Shown piece by piece: positions 26,137 to 34,555 of a DNA stretch of 64,000 bases. Location: contig NZ_WSFT01000040.1 in the NCBI RefSeq assembly GCF_016820655.1, positions 1-64,000 on the forward strand, given 5' to 3'. Source of the stretch: Anaeromonas frigoriresistens. GTDB taxonomy: Bacteria > Bacillota > Clostridia > Tissierellales > SIT17. Under the pieces are notes generated by a model. It worked only from the letters and a program-made list of their open reading frames with translations. It was not told the origin of the DNA and did no database searches. A program made the position numbers and the translations under genes. How positions within the stretch are numbered: the stretch's first letter is position 1; each line of letters starts with the position of its first letter.

Positions 26137-27900
26137 ATGAAAAATCTTATAAAATTATTTAAATATTTAAAATCATATACTATATATGCCCTTTTAGCAG
26201 TTATATTCATGTTCGTAGAAGTATTAGCTGGGCTCTATATTCCTTATTTGATGGCTAGGATTATAGATGATGCACTGCCTTCAGGGGATTTAATTCTTTT
26301 AAGAAATACTGCATTAATAATGATATTGATGGCATTTGGCACTATTTTAGCTGGTCTTGTAAACAATTACTGTGCCCAATATATATCTCAATATGCTACA
26401 GCTAATTTGAGATTAGACTTATTTAAAAAGATTCAAGGTTTATCATTTATAAATGTAGATAAATTTAAGACGGGAAGATTGATCACTTCATCAACTAATG
26501 ATATATTACAAATCCAAAATTTCTTTATGTTTTTATTTAGGGCTATTATTAGAGGACCTATAATGCTTGTAGGAGGACTGATATTAGCTATAAAAACATC
26601 AGTAGAATTATCGGCTATTTATATAATTATTATTCCTCTACTTATTATTGGTATAAGCATTATAATGACTAAGGCTTTACCGCTATTTACTAAAGTACAA
26701 GAAAAAGTAGATGCCCTTAATAATACAGTTTTAGAGAATGTCAATTCCCCTAGAGTTATAAAATCCTTTGTTAGTATGAGTTATGAAAACAAAAGATTTG
26801 CAGAAAAGAATGAAGATTATAGAAAGACATCAACTCAAGCAAATAAAACTATTGCATATGCAATGCCTATAATCACAATAATAATCAATTTAGGTATAGC
26901 GGGGATATTATATTTAAGTGCGGGTTTAATAGAAAATGGAATATTAGTGACTGATGGATTAGCAGATGCAGGGATAATAATAGCCTTTTTTAATTATACT
27001 ATGCAGATATTAATGGGACTATTGATGCTTGCAATGATGCTTATATTTGTATCTAGAGCAGAAGCCAGTGCTAAACGGATAAATGAAATAATTGAAGAAG
27101 AAGTAGATTTAACTAATAGTTCTAATCCGATAAAAGATTTTAAGTTAACTGGAGATATAGAATTTAGAAATGTGGACTTTTCTTATACACAGGATGGAAA
27201 TAATGTATTGAATGATATTTCTTTTAAAGTTAAAAGAGGAGAAACTATAGGAATTATAGGGTCAACTGGTAGTGGAAAGTCGTCTCTAGTGCAATTGATT
27301 CCAAGATTGTATGATGTGAGATCAGGAGAAATATTACTAGATGGATACAATATAAAAAGATTAGATATTAAATCCTTAAGAGGACAGATTAGTATGGCTA
27401 CTCAAAAACCTATACTTTTTTCTGGTACTATAAAGAGTAATATATTACAAGGAAATCAAGATGCTACAAAGGAAGAATTAGAGTCTTCAGCTAATAATGC
27501 TGCTTCAATAGATTTCATAGATAATTTAGATGATAGATTTGATGCAGAAGTTCAAAAGAAGGGAAATAATTTCTCTGGAGGACAAAAGCAACGTTTATCT
27601 TTAGCTAGAGCTTTTATAAAAAATCCTGCTATTCTGATATTAGATGATACCACCAGTGCATTAGATGCTAATAGTGAAGAAATAGTGAAGAAGAACATTA
27701 AAGAGTTAGGTAAAAGAACTACTACACTGATCATTTCTCAGAAAGTTTCAACTATAATGGATGCAGATAAAATTTTAGTTATGGATAATTATGGTAGTCT
27801 AGATGGCTTTGATCATCACTATAAGTTGTTAGAAAAAAGTAAAGTGTATAAAGAGATATATAATTCTCAATTTGGAGTAGGGGGTGTAGAAAATGAGTAA
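26137..27900 (+). CDS. Heterodimeric ABC exporter subunit A (degenerate site)
   Basis: A 587-residue half-transporter with a six-helix membrane domain (about 1-310) and a C-terminal nucleotide-binding domain. Walker A is GSTGSGKSS near residue 375 and the signature FSGGQKQRLS near 478 is normal. Walker B, however, reads ILILDDTTSALD, with Asp instead of catalytic Glu, and the switch position reads IISQKVST, with Gln instead of His. Those changes define the non-hydrolysing site of asymmetric exporters such as TM287/288. It ends 8 bases inside the partner gene. Confidence 0.92.
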   Translation: MKNLIKLFKYLKSYTIYALLAVIFMFVEVLAGLYIPYLMARIIDDALPSGDLILLRNTALIMILMAFGTILAGLVNNYCAQYISQYATANLRLDLFKKIQGLSFINVDKFKTGRLITSSTNDILQIQNFFMFLFRAIIRGPIMLVGGLILAIKTSVELSAIYIIIIPLLIIGISIIMTKALPLFTKVQEKVDALNNTVLENVNSPRVIKSFVSMSYENKRFAEKNEDYRKTSTQANKTIAYAMPIITIIINLGIAGILYLSAGLIENGILVTDGLADAGIIIAFFNYTMQILMGLLMLAMMLIFVSRAEASAKRINEIIEEEVDLTNSSNPIKDFKLTGDIEFRNVDFSYTQDGNNVLNDISFKVKRGETIGIIGSTGSGKSSLVQLIPRLYDVRSGEILLDGYNIKRLDIKSLRGQISMATQKPILFSGTIKSNILQGNQDATKEELESSANNAASIDFIDNLDDRFDAEVQKKGNNFSGGQKQRLSLARAFIKNPAILILDDTTSALDANSEEIVKKNIKELGKRTTTLIISQKVSTIMDADKILVMDNYGSLDGFDHHYKLLEKSKVYKEIYNSQFGVGGVENE

Positions 27901-29680
27901 AGGACCCCATGGACACCGAGGTGCTTATACAGGGAAAGGTCCAAAAGACTTCAAAGGAACCGTAGGAAGAATATTAGAATATTTAAAAAAGTACAAAATA
28001 GGATTATTTGTTGTATTTATTTCTACCATATTAGGAACTATATTTAATTTAGCTATACCCTATGTATTTAGTATAACTATAGATAGATATATTTTAAGTA
28101 TCAATTATAAAGGTATTATATTAATGTCAGGAGTCATTATAGCTTTAGGAGCATTAGCAGGACTATTTAGTTGGCTTCAATCCTATATAATGGCATCAAT
28201 AGCTCAGAAAACTGTGAAGGATATAAGACAGGATGCTTTTGACAATCTACAGAATTTATCTCTGAGGTATTATGATTCTAATTCTAGTGGAGATATTATG
28301 AGTAGATTGACAAATGATATTGAGCTGATCAGTTCAGCCCTAAGTCAAGCAGTAGTACAGCTTATAAGTAGTGGAATCACTGTGATAGGTGCTGTTATAA
28401 TGATGTTTGTAGCCAATTGGAGGTTAGCATTAATTACAATAATATTTGTACCAGTAATGGGTATATTCACAGTATTTATAACTAAGAAGACCTTTAAAAA
28501 CTTTAAAGCTCAACAACAACATTTAGCATCATTAAACGGTATAGTTGAGGAGTCTATTGGTGGACTTAAAGCAATTAAACTTTATAATCAAGAGGATGAC
28601 ATTATTGATAAGTTTCAGAAGAAAAATGAAGAACTTAAAAATGTAGCATTTAAAGCTCAACTTTATTCGGGAGTTATTATGCCTGTTATTAACTTTATTA
28701 ATAATTTAGTATATGTAATTATAGTAGTTTCAGGAGGATATTTTGCTATAAGGTTTAATGCAGTATCAGTAGGCCAAATAGCAGCAGTATCAGCCTATTC
28801 TAGACAGTTTACAAGGCCAATAAGTCAATTGGCTCAATTATTTAATACACTACAACAATCGGTTGCTGGAGCAGAGAGAGTATTTGAAGTAATGGATAAA
28901 GAGGATGAATACGTAAATGATAATGACTTTATTGTAGAAAAGGTTGAAGGGCATGTAGAGTTTAAGAATGTCTATTTTGGATATGAGAAGGATAAAACTA
29001 TATTAAAGGATATTTCATTTGAAGCTAATGTAGGCGAAGTGATAGCCATAGTGGGACCTACTGGTAGTGGAAAAACTACTATAATCAATCTTATAAATAG
29101 ATTTTATGATGTAGATCAAGGTCAGATACTGATTGATGGTCATGATATCACTGACATAAATAAGGATAGTTTAAGGAAAAGGATAGGTGTAGTTCTTCAG
29201 GATACAAATTTATTTGGAGGTACTGTATTCGATAATATTAGATATGGTAAAAGAAATTCTACCAAAAAAGAGGTAATAGAAGCGTCAAAACTAGCAAATG
29301 CAGATGGGTTTATTTCTAGGCTACCAAAGGGATACAACACAGAAATATCTGAAGGTGGAGAAAACTTTTCCCAAGGAGAGAGACAGTTAATATCTATTGC
29401 AAGAACTATATTATCAAATCCGGATATTCTTATACTAGATGAGGCAACTTCTAATGTAGATACTAGAACAGAATCTCATATTCAGGAAAGTATGGAATAT
29501 TTGATGGAAGGCAGAACAAGTTTTGTTATAGCCCATAGACTTCAAACCATAAGAAATTCAGATAAGATATTAGTAATAAAGGATGGAGAAATAATAGAGC
29601 ATGGGAACCATAGAAAGTTACTGGATGAAAAAGGTTTTTATTATGACTTATATACTACTCAATTTAAAGGAAAAGCATAA
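27893..29680 (+). CDS. Heterodimeric ABC exporter subunit B (consensus site)
   Basis: A 595-residue half-transporter. A Gly/His-rich tail (KGPHGHRGAYTGKGP) precedes six helices. In its nucleotide-binding domain Walker A GPTGSGKTT (near residue 388), Walker B LILDEATSNVD and the switch His in IAHRLQT are canonical. Its signature motif is altered to FSQGERQLIS. Thus this subunit supplies the active Walker B and subunit A the good signature, the usual arrangement in a heterodimer. It likely exports drugs or lipids. Coupled to subunit A by an overlap. Confidence 0.93.
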   Translation: MSKGPHGHRGAYTGKGPKDFKGTVGRILEYLKKYKIGLFVVFISTILGTIFNLAIPYVFSITIDRYILSINYKGIILMSGVIIALGALAGLFSWLQSYIMASIAQKTVKDIRQDAFDNLQNLSLRYYDSNSSGDIMSRLTNDIELISSALSQAVVQLISSGITVIGAVIMMFVANWRLALITIIFVPVMGIFTVFITKKTFKNFKAQQQHLASLNGIVEESIGGLKAIKLYNQEDDIIDKFQKKNEELKNVAFKAQLYSGVIMPVINFINNLVYVIIVVSGGYFAIRFNAVSVGQIAAVSAYSRQFTRPISQLAQLFNTLQQSVAGAERVFEVMDKEDEYVNDNDFIVEKVEGHVEFKNVYFGYEKDKTILKDISFEANVGEVIAIVGPTGSGKTTIINLINRFYDVDQGQILIDGHDITDINKDSLRKRIGVVLQDTNLFGGTVFDNIRYGKRNSTKKEVIEASKLANADGFISRLPKGYNTEISEGGENFSQGERQLISIARTILSNPDILILDEATSNVDTRTESHIQESMEYLMEGRTSFVIAHRLQTIRNSDKILVIKDGEIIEHGNHRKLLDEKGFYYDLYTTQFKGKA

Positions 29681-29715
29681 TAATAGCCCTGTCTTTAGAA
29701 GACAGGGCTATTATT
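29679..29715. terminator. Bidirectional terminator
   Basis: A 17-bp stem (AATAATAGCCCTGTCTT with complement) around a 3-base loop. It separates convergent genes. Confidence 0.9.
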
Positions 29716-30559
29716 ATGCCATTTTAAACTGATTTTTACCATTTCTTTTTGCGGATAACATAGCTTCTTTTACGTCTTGTATTACTTTTTCACTTTCCTT
29801 TTCAACAGTAAAATCTGATATACCTATACTTACGGTAAGATTTAATGAAGTATCTTCAAACACAAAATCATTTTTCATCGACTCTATGATATCCTTAGAT
29901 AGTTTTTGGATGAATTCTATGGATTTATCTTTTAATATTACTGCAAATTCATCAGCATTTATTCGTATAACATCAGTATTTAAATTATAATTTTTCAATA
30001 GATTATTTATTCTTTGGGATACCTCTATTAATACCTTGTCCCCTATTTTATATCCATAATTTTGATTGATATTTTCAAAGTGGTCTATATCAATATCTAG
30101 AATATATCCTTTAGCTATATTCTTTAATTTCTGGAAGATTACCTCTTTATTCATTTCTTTATTTATCATCTTGTCCCCTCCTAATAAATTGTAATAACTT
30201 AATAAAATCCTAGGGAATACATTTGTATATAGATTTTTTTCTCTATATTTTTTTGGAGAAACACCAAATAATTTTTTAAAAGTTCTAGAATAAGATTCAT
30301 AGGCATTATATTGATATTTTATTGCAATATCTAATATATTTAAGTCTGTATATATTAGGTCATAAGCTGATAATGAAAGTCTTCTTTTTCTTATGTAGTC
30401 TTTTACTGTAGTGCCTAATACATCAGAAAATAGTATATAGAATGAAGATTTAGACATAAATGTAGACTTTACTATATTTTCAATATTGATATTTTCATAT
30501 AAATTATCTTCAATATAGTCTATTGCCTTTTGAATTCTAATAATAGTGTTTTTCTCCAT
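29714..30559 (-). CDS. AraC-type HTH fused to a degenerate GGDEF domain
   Basis: A 281-residue fusion. Residues ~1-105 are an AraC/XylS DNA-binding domain (FMSKSSFYILFSDVLGTTVKDY for the first helix-turn-helix, AIKYQYNAYESYSRTFKKLFG for the second, then the classic GVSPKKYR). Residues ~145-281 are a GGDEF fold with LDIDIDHFENINQNYG and VSIGIS, but the signature reads NADEF near 201 rather than GGDEF. It is therefore probably not a diguanylate cyclase; it may bind a nucleotide and control transcription. Start ATG at 30559, after AGGTACC. Domain order is unusual. Confidence 0.85.
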   Translation of the reverse strand: MEKNTIIRIQKAIDYIEDNLYENINIENIVKSTFMSKSSFYILFSDVLGTTVKDYIRKRRLSLSAYDLIYTDLNILDIAIKYQYNAYESYSRTFKKLFGVSPKKYREKNLYTNVFPRILLSYYNLLGGDKMINKEMNKEVIFQKLKNIAKGYILDIDIDHFENINQNYGYKIGDKVLIEVSQRINNLLKNYNLNTDVIRINADEFAVILKDKSIEFIQKLSKDIIESMKNDFVFEDTSLNLTVSIGISDFTVEKESEKVIQDVKEAMLSAKRNGKNQFKMA

Positions 30560-30916
30560 GGGGTACCTCCATTAGATATATTAACTTAATTATATAACTA
30601 TATGCTTATTTGTGTATGACATTTTTTCCAATATATTAATATTGAAATGAAAATAATATAACTCTATATTTTAACAAGTGAAATAGTAGGGTATATTTAT
30701 AACCCTGATTCATAGTATAAGTACATGATAAACCTCAATGAATTAGAATAAGAGTTCTTTATTTTTATGAAGGGAGGCCAAGAAAAACTAAGTAAAATAT
30801 GCGATAAACAATTAAGTGATAATGGGGAAGAATAAATATGAATTTACTGACTTTTTTAAAAAACAGATTGATTTTTAGTTACTTTTGTAATATCATTAAA
30901 GAGCAATTGAATATAG
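30560..30916. other. Non-coding upstream region, no clear content
   Basis: An AT-rich stretch before the riboswitch. It has tiny ATG frames (22 codons at about 30769, 36 codons at about 30839 running into the riboswitch) with no convincing reason to be genes. The promoter for the riboswitch transcript must lie here but I cannot place it with confidence. Confidence 0.4.
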
Positions 30917-31074
30917 AGTATAGGTTGCGATTTAATTTATCGCATTAATAGGGAAACAGGTCAAAAGCCTGTGCGGTCCCGCCGCCGTAAGGTATATATC
31001 GATTTTGAGAAACCACTGGGAAACTGGGAAGGTAAAATCGAGTTGAATACTGAGCCGGAAGACCTGCCTATACT
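30917..31074 (+). promoter_or_regulatory. Cobalamin riboswitch
   Basis: The B12 box AGCCGGAAGACCTGCC lies at 31053-31068. The core also shows GGGAAACAGG, GTCCCGCCGCCGTAA and the CACTGGGAAACTGGGAA hairpin. Stem P1 is AGTATAGG (30917-30924) with CCTATACT (31067-31074). A terminator-like hairpin follows at 31182-31213, so adenosylcobalamin binding probably stops transcription. The three downstream genes fit B12 uptake and activation. Confidence 0.95.
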
Positions 31075-31181
31075 GAGTACACTATAACTTCACGGGGATA
31101 TGAGGGGGTGTCGTCAAAATGGTAAACAATCATTTGATGACTGTATATACGGTCATACCATAGACTACATACATTGATTAG

Positions 31182-31213
31182 AAGCCCTTTCAACTAGAAG
31201 TTTGAAAGGGCTT
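31182..31213 (+). terminator. Riboswitch-controlled terminator
   Basis: AAGCCCTTTCAA (31182-31193) pairs with TTGAAAGGGCTT (31202-31213), with T6 immediately after. It lies between the riboswitch and the first gene. Confidence 0.85.
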
Positions 31214-31244
31214 TTTTATTGGAAATTTGTTGGGAGGGATTTGT

Positions 31245-31757
31245 ATGGGAAAATGGGATGAAATATGTTATCCATTTATGCCTGAGGATAGTATATTCTG
31301 TGATCATGAGATATTATGCGATGGATTAAGTAGTTATTTAGCTTTAACATTATCTATTGCAGAAGAAAGAGATTATCCTGAAAGACTTCAACAGGATTTA
31401 TTATGGCTATGTGAAATGGCTCTCCATGTGAATGGTTCAGTGAGAGGAAAACTAGCTATATTTAAAGAGGATTTAGATAAGTTATATGAGTTATATGACT
31501 ATTATAAGTCTGAAGTAAAAGTATCAGGTTTTACTTTGCCTACTGGCTCATATTTAGCTTCTCAGATAAACATTGCTAGATATAAGTCCAAAGAGGTAGT
31601 GAGGTTATTAAATAAGATAAATAAAAATGAAAAGAAAATAGAAGATATACTATTTTCCTTTACAAATCTTATGGCTAATCTATTATATGTAATGAGTTGT
31701 TATGTAAATAAATTAGATAAGAAAGAGAATAAAGAGTTTATTTCTAAAAGTTATTAA
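31245..31757 (+). CDS. Cobalamin adenosyltransferase-like protein
   Basis: A 170-residue helical protein resembling the five-helix-bundle PduO-type ATP:cob(I)alamin adenosyltransferases, which attach adenosyl to B12. The best match is FTLPTGSYLASQINIARYKSKE, equivalent to the family's 'LPGGSxLAAxLHxARTxxRR'. The usual N-terminal ATP loop (TKTGDxGxT) is not present, so it is divergent. The start is ATG 31245, with GGGAGG 8 bases upstream; the frame opens at TTG 31227 but that codon precedes the binding site. First gene behind the cobalamin riboswitch. Confidence 0.65.
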   Translation: MGKWDEICYPFMPEDSIFCDHEILCDGLSSYLALTLSIAEERDYPERLQQDLLWLCEMALHVNGSVRGKLAIFKEDLDKLYELYDYYKSEVKVSGFTLPTGSYLASQINIARYKSKEVVRLLNKINKNEKKIEDILFSFTNLMANLLYVMSCYVNKLDKKENKEFISKSY

Positions 31758-31777
31758 AAAATAAAGGAGGACTAAAA

Positions 31778-32176
31778 ATGAATAAGAAAATATTAATTAT
31801 TATTTTAGCTGTAGTATTAGCAGGAGGACTATTTGTAGCATATGACACTATATTAGCTCCAAAAGGTGTAGAAGGAGAAAAAGAGGTAATTATTGAGGTA
31901 GTAGTAGATAAAGAAGATATAAATGAGACTTTTACTCTTAATACAGACCAAGAGTTTTTACTAGGATTATTAGAAGAAAAACAAGAGAAGCTAGGAGCAA
32001 GTTTTACAGAGTATGACTTTGGTACAATGGTAACTGGAATGAAAGGCTATGAGGCACAAGAAAGTGAACAAGAGTATTTCCATGTCACTGTTAATGGTGA
32101 AGATGCACAGACAGGTCCCAAAGAAATTCCAGTAAAAGATGGAGATACTTATAAATTTGAGTTAAAGACTTATTAA
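31778..32176 (+). CDS. DUF4430 (transcobalamin-like) membrane-anchored protein
   Basis: A 132-residue protein with an N-terminal membrane anchor or signal (residues 1-25, KKILIIILAVVLAGGLFVAY). An extracellular beta-rich domain follows; the QEYFHVTVNGEDAQTGPKEI-like segment with a 'DGDTYKFEL' end is typical of DUF4430. That domain resembles the C-terminal domain of animal transcobalamin and intrinsic factor. No lipobox Cys is seen. It lies between the adenosyltransferase and the S component, so an extracellular cobalamin-capturing role is likely. AAAGGAGG precedes the ATG. Confidence 0.8.
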   Translation: MNKKILIIILAVVLAGGLFVAYDTILAPKGVEGEKEVIIEVVVDKEDINETFTLNTDQEFLLGLLEEKQEKLGASFTEYDFGTMVTGMKGYEAQESEQEYFHVTVNGEDAQTGPKEIPVKDGDTYKFELKTY

Positions 32177-32177
32177 A

Positions 32178-32675
32178 ATGAGAGCAAAAGATATTGCTCT
32201 TATAGGATTACTTAGTGCTACCCTGACAGCAGGAAAATTAGCCCTAGCCTTTGTGCCAAATGTAGAGATTGTTACATTGCTTTTTATTATATATTCAATT
32301 GTATTTGGGATTAAAAGGACTCTTCTAGTCTCAATAATTTTTACAACCACAGAGATAATGATATATGGATTTAATACATGGCTTTTAGTATATTATATTA
32401 TTTGGCCAGCCCTGGTAATAATATCAGGTATCATAGGTAAGAAAGTAAAGACGGAGTATGGATTTGCCTTTCTAGCTGGTATATATGGATTGTCCTTTGG
32501 TTTATTCTTTGCGGTTTCTGAATCATTTTTTTATGGAATAGGATATGGAATTACCTACTGGGTAAAGGGGCTTCCTTTTGATATACTCCATGGATTCTCC
32601 AATTTCATATTAGTTTTGATTTTATTTAAACCATTAAAAAACACTTTAGATAGACAAGTAGAAAAATATATATAG
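32178..32675 (+). CDS. ECF transporter S component, cobalamin type
   Basis: A 165-residue membrane protein with five to six helices. The opening RAKDIALIGLLSATLTAGKLALAFVPNVE carries the S-component pattern, including 'AxGKxAL...PNVE' used by the CbrT-like group. It starts one base after the previous stop. Its place behind a B12 riboswitch makes cobalamin, or its precursor cobinamide, the probable cargo. EcfA/A'/T energising subunits are not in this window. Confidence 0.85.
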   Translation: MRAKDIALIGLLSATLTAGKLALAFVPNVEIVTLLFIIYSIVFGIKRTLLVSIIFTTTEIMIYGFNTWLLVYYIIWPALVIISGIIGKKVKTEYGFAFLAGIYGLSFGLFFAVSESFFYGIGYGITYWVKGLPFDILHGFSNFILVLILFKPLKNTLDRQVEKYI

Positions 32676-32681
32676 ATAATG

Positions 32682-32740
32682 ACCTCCTTTCTATGTTTTT
32701 CCATTTCGAAATTGGGAATATATACTATAGATAAGGAGGT
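32682..32740 (+). terminator. Hairpin: terminator that also sequesters the next binding site
   Basis: ACCTCCTTTCTAT (32682-32694) pairs with ATAGATAAGGAGGT (32727-32740) with one bulge, followed by T6. The AAGGAGG arm is the ribosome binding site of the next gene, which starts at 32746. Terminator for the B12 operon and possible translation lock. Confidence 0.7.
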
Positions 32741-32745
32741 TTTTT

Positions 32746-33249
32746 ATGTTTTTTGATACATGGAGTTCAATATATGAGATTATATTGATGACGGTAATAT
32801 TTTACTTCTCTCTTATAATTATGCTAAGGATATCAGGTAAAAGAACATTAGCAGATCTTAATGCTTTTGATATGGTAGTGACTATATCTATAGGTTCTAT
32901 TGTTGCAACTACTATATTGTCTAAAGACACAGTATATTTTGAAGGGATTACTGCTATAGTAACTTTATTTATAATGCAATATATAATTGCAAAGCTATCT
33001 GTAAAATCTAATAAATTTACGAAAATTGTTAAAGCTAATCCAACTTTAGTTTATTATCAAGGAGAGTTTCTAGAAAATAATATAAAAAAGGTAAGAGTAA
33101 CTGAAGATGATATTATGCAGCAAATGAGGATCGAACAGGGAATAACTAGTAAAGATGTAAAAGCGGTTATTTTAGAACCTAATGGTAAATTGTCAATTAT
33201 AACTAATCTTCCAGAGGATAATCATAAAAAAATAGAACAATATAAATAA
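32746..33249 (+). CDS. DUF421 / YetF family membrane protein
   Basis: A 167-residue protein. Three N-terminal helices (residues ~10-90) include the family motif LRISGKRTLADLNAFDMVVTI. A cytoplasmic domain with NPTLVYYQGEFLENNIKKVRV and a closing ITNLPED follows. Length suits the short single-domain YetF class; function is unclear. The AAGGAGG binding site lies in a hairpin stem, so expression may depend on RNA structure. Confidence 0.85.
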   Translation: MFFDTWSSIYEIILMTVIFYFSLIIMLRISGKRTLADLNAFDMVVTISIGSIVATTILSKDTVYFEGITAIVTLFIMQYIIAKLSVKSNKFTKIVKANPTLVYYQGEFLENNIKKVRVTEDDIMQQMRIEQGITSKDVKAVILEPNGKLSIITNLPEDNHKKIEQYK

Positions 33250-33255
33250 ACTTAG

Positions 33256-33277
33256 ATACTCCTAATAAGAGGAGTAT
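33256..33277 (+). terminator. Terminator after the yetF-like gene
   Basis: ATACTCCT (33256-33263) pairs with AGGAGTAT (33270-33277), followed by T6. Confidence 0.85.
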
Positions 33278-33388
33278 TTTTTATTGTTAAATATACCAAT
33301 TTAAAATTTTATCTACTAAGAAAGGAAATATAAAAAAAATAGAGAATTATAAATATAAGTCGAATTTTCGAAAAATGGGGGAGTTTGT

Positions 33389-34231
33389 GTGAATACGAAT
33401 AAATTAAATTTGTTAGAAAGTTTTATAAAAGTAGCACCATTAATCAATGATTTAGCTACGAACGATACCGCTGTAGCTATAACAGATAGAGAGAAATATA
33501 TTCATTATACACCAGGAAAATATTTGAATCATGGAGTAAAAGTAAATGATATGTTAAAGAGAAGTAGTTTGATAGTTCAAGCTATGGAATCAGGAGAAAG
33601 AAAGATGGCTAGAGTAGGAAAAGAGCTATTTGGTGTACCTTATATTGGAGTTGCCATTCCAATAAAAGATGAAAATGGGGATGTTATAGGAGGAGCATTT
33701 TTTGGTGAGAATACTTCCCGTCAAGATGTTTTAAGAGATATGTCATCAAATCTAGCAGAGAATACTAATTATGCTAATGAGTCATCCCAGGAGATAAATG
33801 CTCAGGCTGAAGAATTAGCTGCATTAGGACAGCAATTATCTCAGGTAGCAGCAGATTTTAATAATCAATTGAAGAGTGTGGATACTGTAATTAATTTTAT
33901 TAAAGATATATCTTCCCAGACAAATTTATTAGGGTTAAATGCTACTATTGAAGCAGCACGAGTAGGTCAAGAAGGTAGAGGATTTCAAGTGGTAGCTGAG
34001 GAGATAAGAAAACTATCCAAACAGAGTAATGAATCTGCAGATAAAATAGAAGAAATGCTTAAAAAGATAAAGAAGGATAGTAGTGAGATTACCCAAACTG
34101 TAAATACCGTAGAGGATATATCTGGGAACTTAGCAGGAATTATTCAAAGTATGAGTGCATCTATTGAGGGAATTAATTCTATGGTAGAAGAATTATATGA
34201 TATGTCAGAAAAATTAGTAGAAGAAAATTAG
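33389..34231 (+). CDS. Soluble methyl-accepting chemotaxis-like protein
   Basis: A 280-residue protein with no membrane helix. An N-terminal sensory domain (about 1-115) has the [21 protein letters not shown] beta-hairpin seen in Cache-like folds. A short coiled coil leads to the signalling domain, whose tip reads [20 protein letters not shown] near residue 180. The signalling region is short compared with full receptors. The start is GTG 33389 after GGGGGAG. It likely senses a small cytoplasmic or diffusible ligand; no che genes are near. Confidence 0.85.
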   Translation: MNTNKLNLLESFIKVAPLINDLATNDTAVAITDREKYIHYTPGKYLNHGVKVNDMLKRSSLIVQAMESGERKMARVGKELFGVPYIGVAIPIKDENGDVIGGAFFGENTSRQDVLRDMSSNLAENTNYANESSQEINAQAEELAALGQQLSQVAADFNNQLKSVDTVINFIKDISSQTNLLGLNATIEAARVGQEGRGFQVVAEEIRKLSKQSNESADKIEEMLKKIKKDSSEITQTVNTVEDISGNLAGIIQSMSASIEGINSMVEELYDMSEKLVEEN

Positions 34232-34259
34232 AAGAATGGGATAATATCGTCCTATTCTT
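34232..34259 (+). terminator. Terminator after the MCP-like gene
   Basis: AAGAATGGGA (34232-34241) pairs with TCCTATTCTT (34250-34259) with one G-U, then T7. Confidence 0.8.
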
Positions 34260-34407
34260 TTTTTACTATATCTTTACCTTCGGCGAATTCTATATTCATT
34301 GTATCCTCATAAGTTAATCTTTTAGGTTTTATTATCATACTAGAAAAATAATATCCTGCTATGAGTATCAAAATCACTAATATAGCTAAACCTATCAATA
34401 TTTCCAT
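34252..34407 (-). CDS. 51-residue small membrane protein, possibly a hydrolase N-terminus remnant
   Basis: Minus-strand ATG 34407 opens a 51-codon frame: a hydrophobic helix (EILIGLAILVILILIAGYYF), then MIIKPKRLTYEDTMNIEF and a Lys/Glu tail ending at TAG 34252. An AAGGAAGGG lies 10 bases upstream. The post-helix segment resembles the leader of membrane-anchored alpha/beta hydrolases, but nothing follows in frame. It is either a small membrane protein or the stump of a deleted gene. Confidence 0.45.
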   Translation of the reverse strand: MEILIGLAILVILILIAGYYFSSMIIKPKRLTYEDTMNIEFAEGKDIVKKE

Positions 34408-34555
34408 AAAATATATCCCTTCCTTCTTATCTTATATCTTAAATATATTAAAAAATTAGATTTATTTCAATTAATTTGTAAATATTATAGTATTCCGATG
34501 GAGAAATTAATATCAAATGGGTATATAATATGTAAGACTTAAAGGAGGTGTTACG

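Noticed and set aside
30769-30950. Tiny ATG frames of 22 and 36 codons before the riboswitch
   Set aside because: Weak or absent binding sites, and the longer one runs into the riboswitch core; no protein features.
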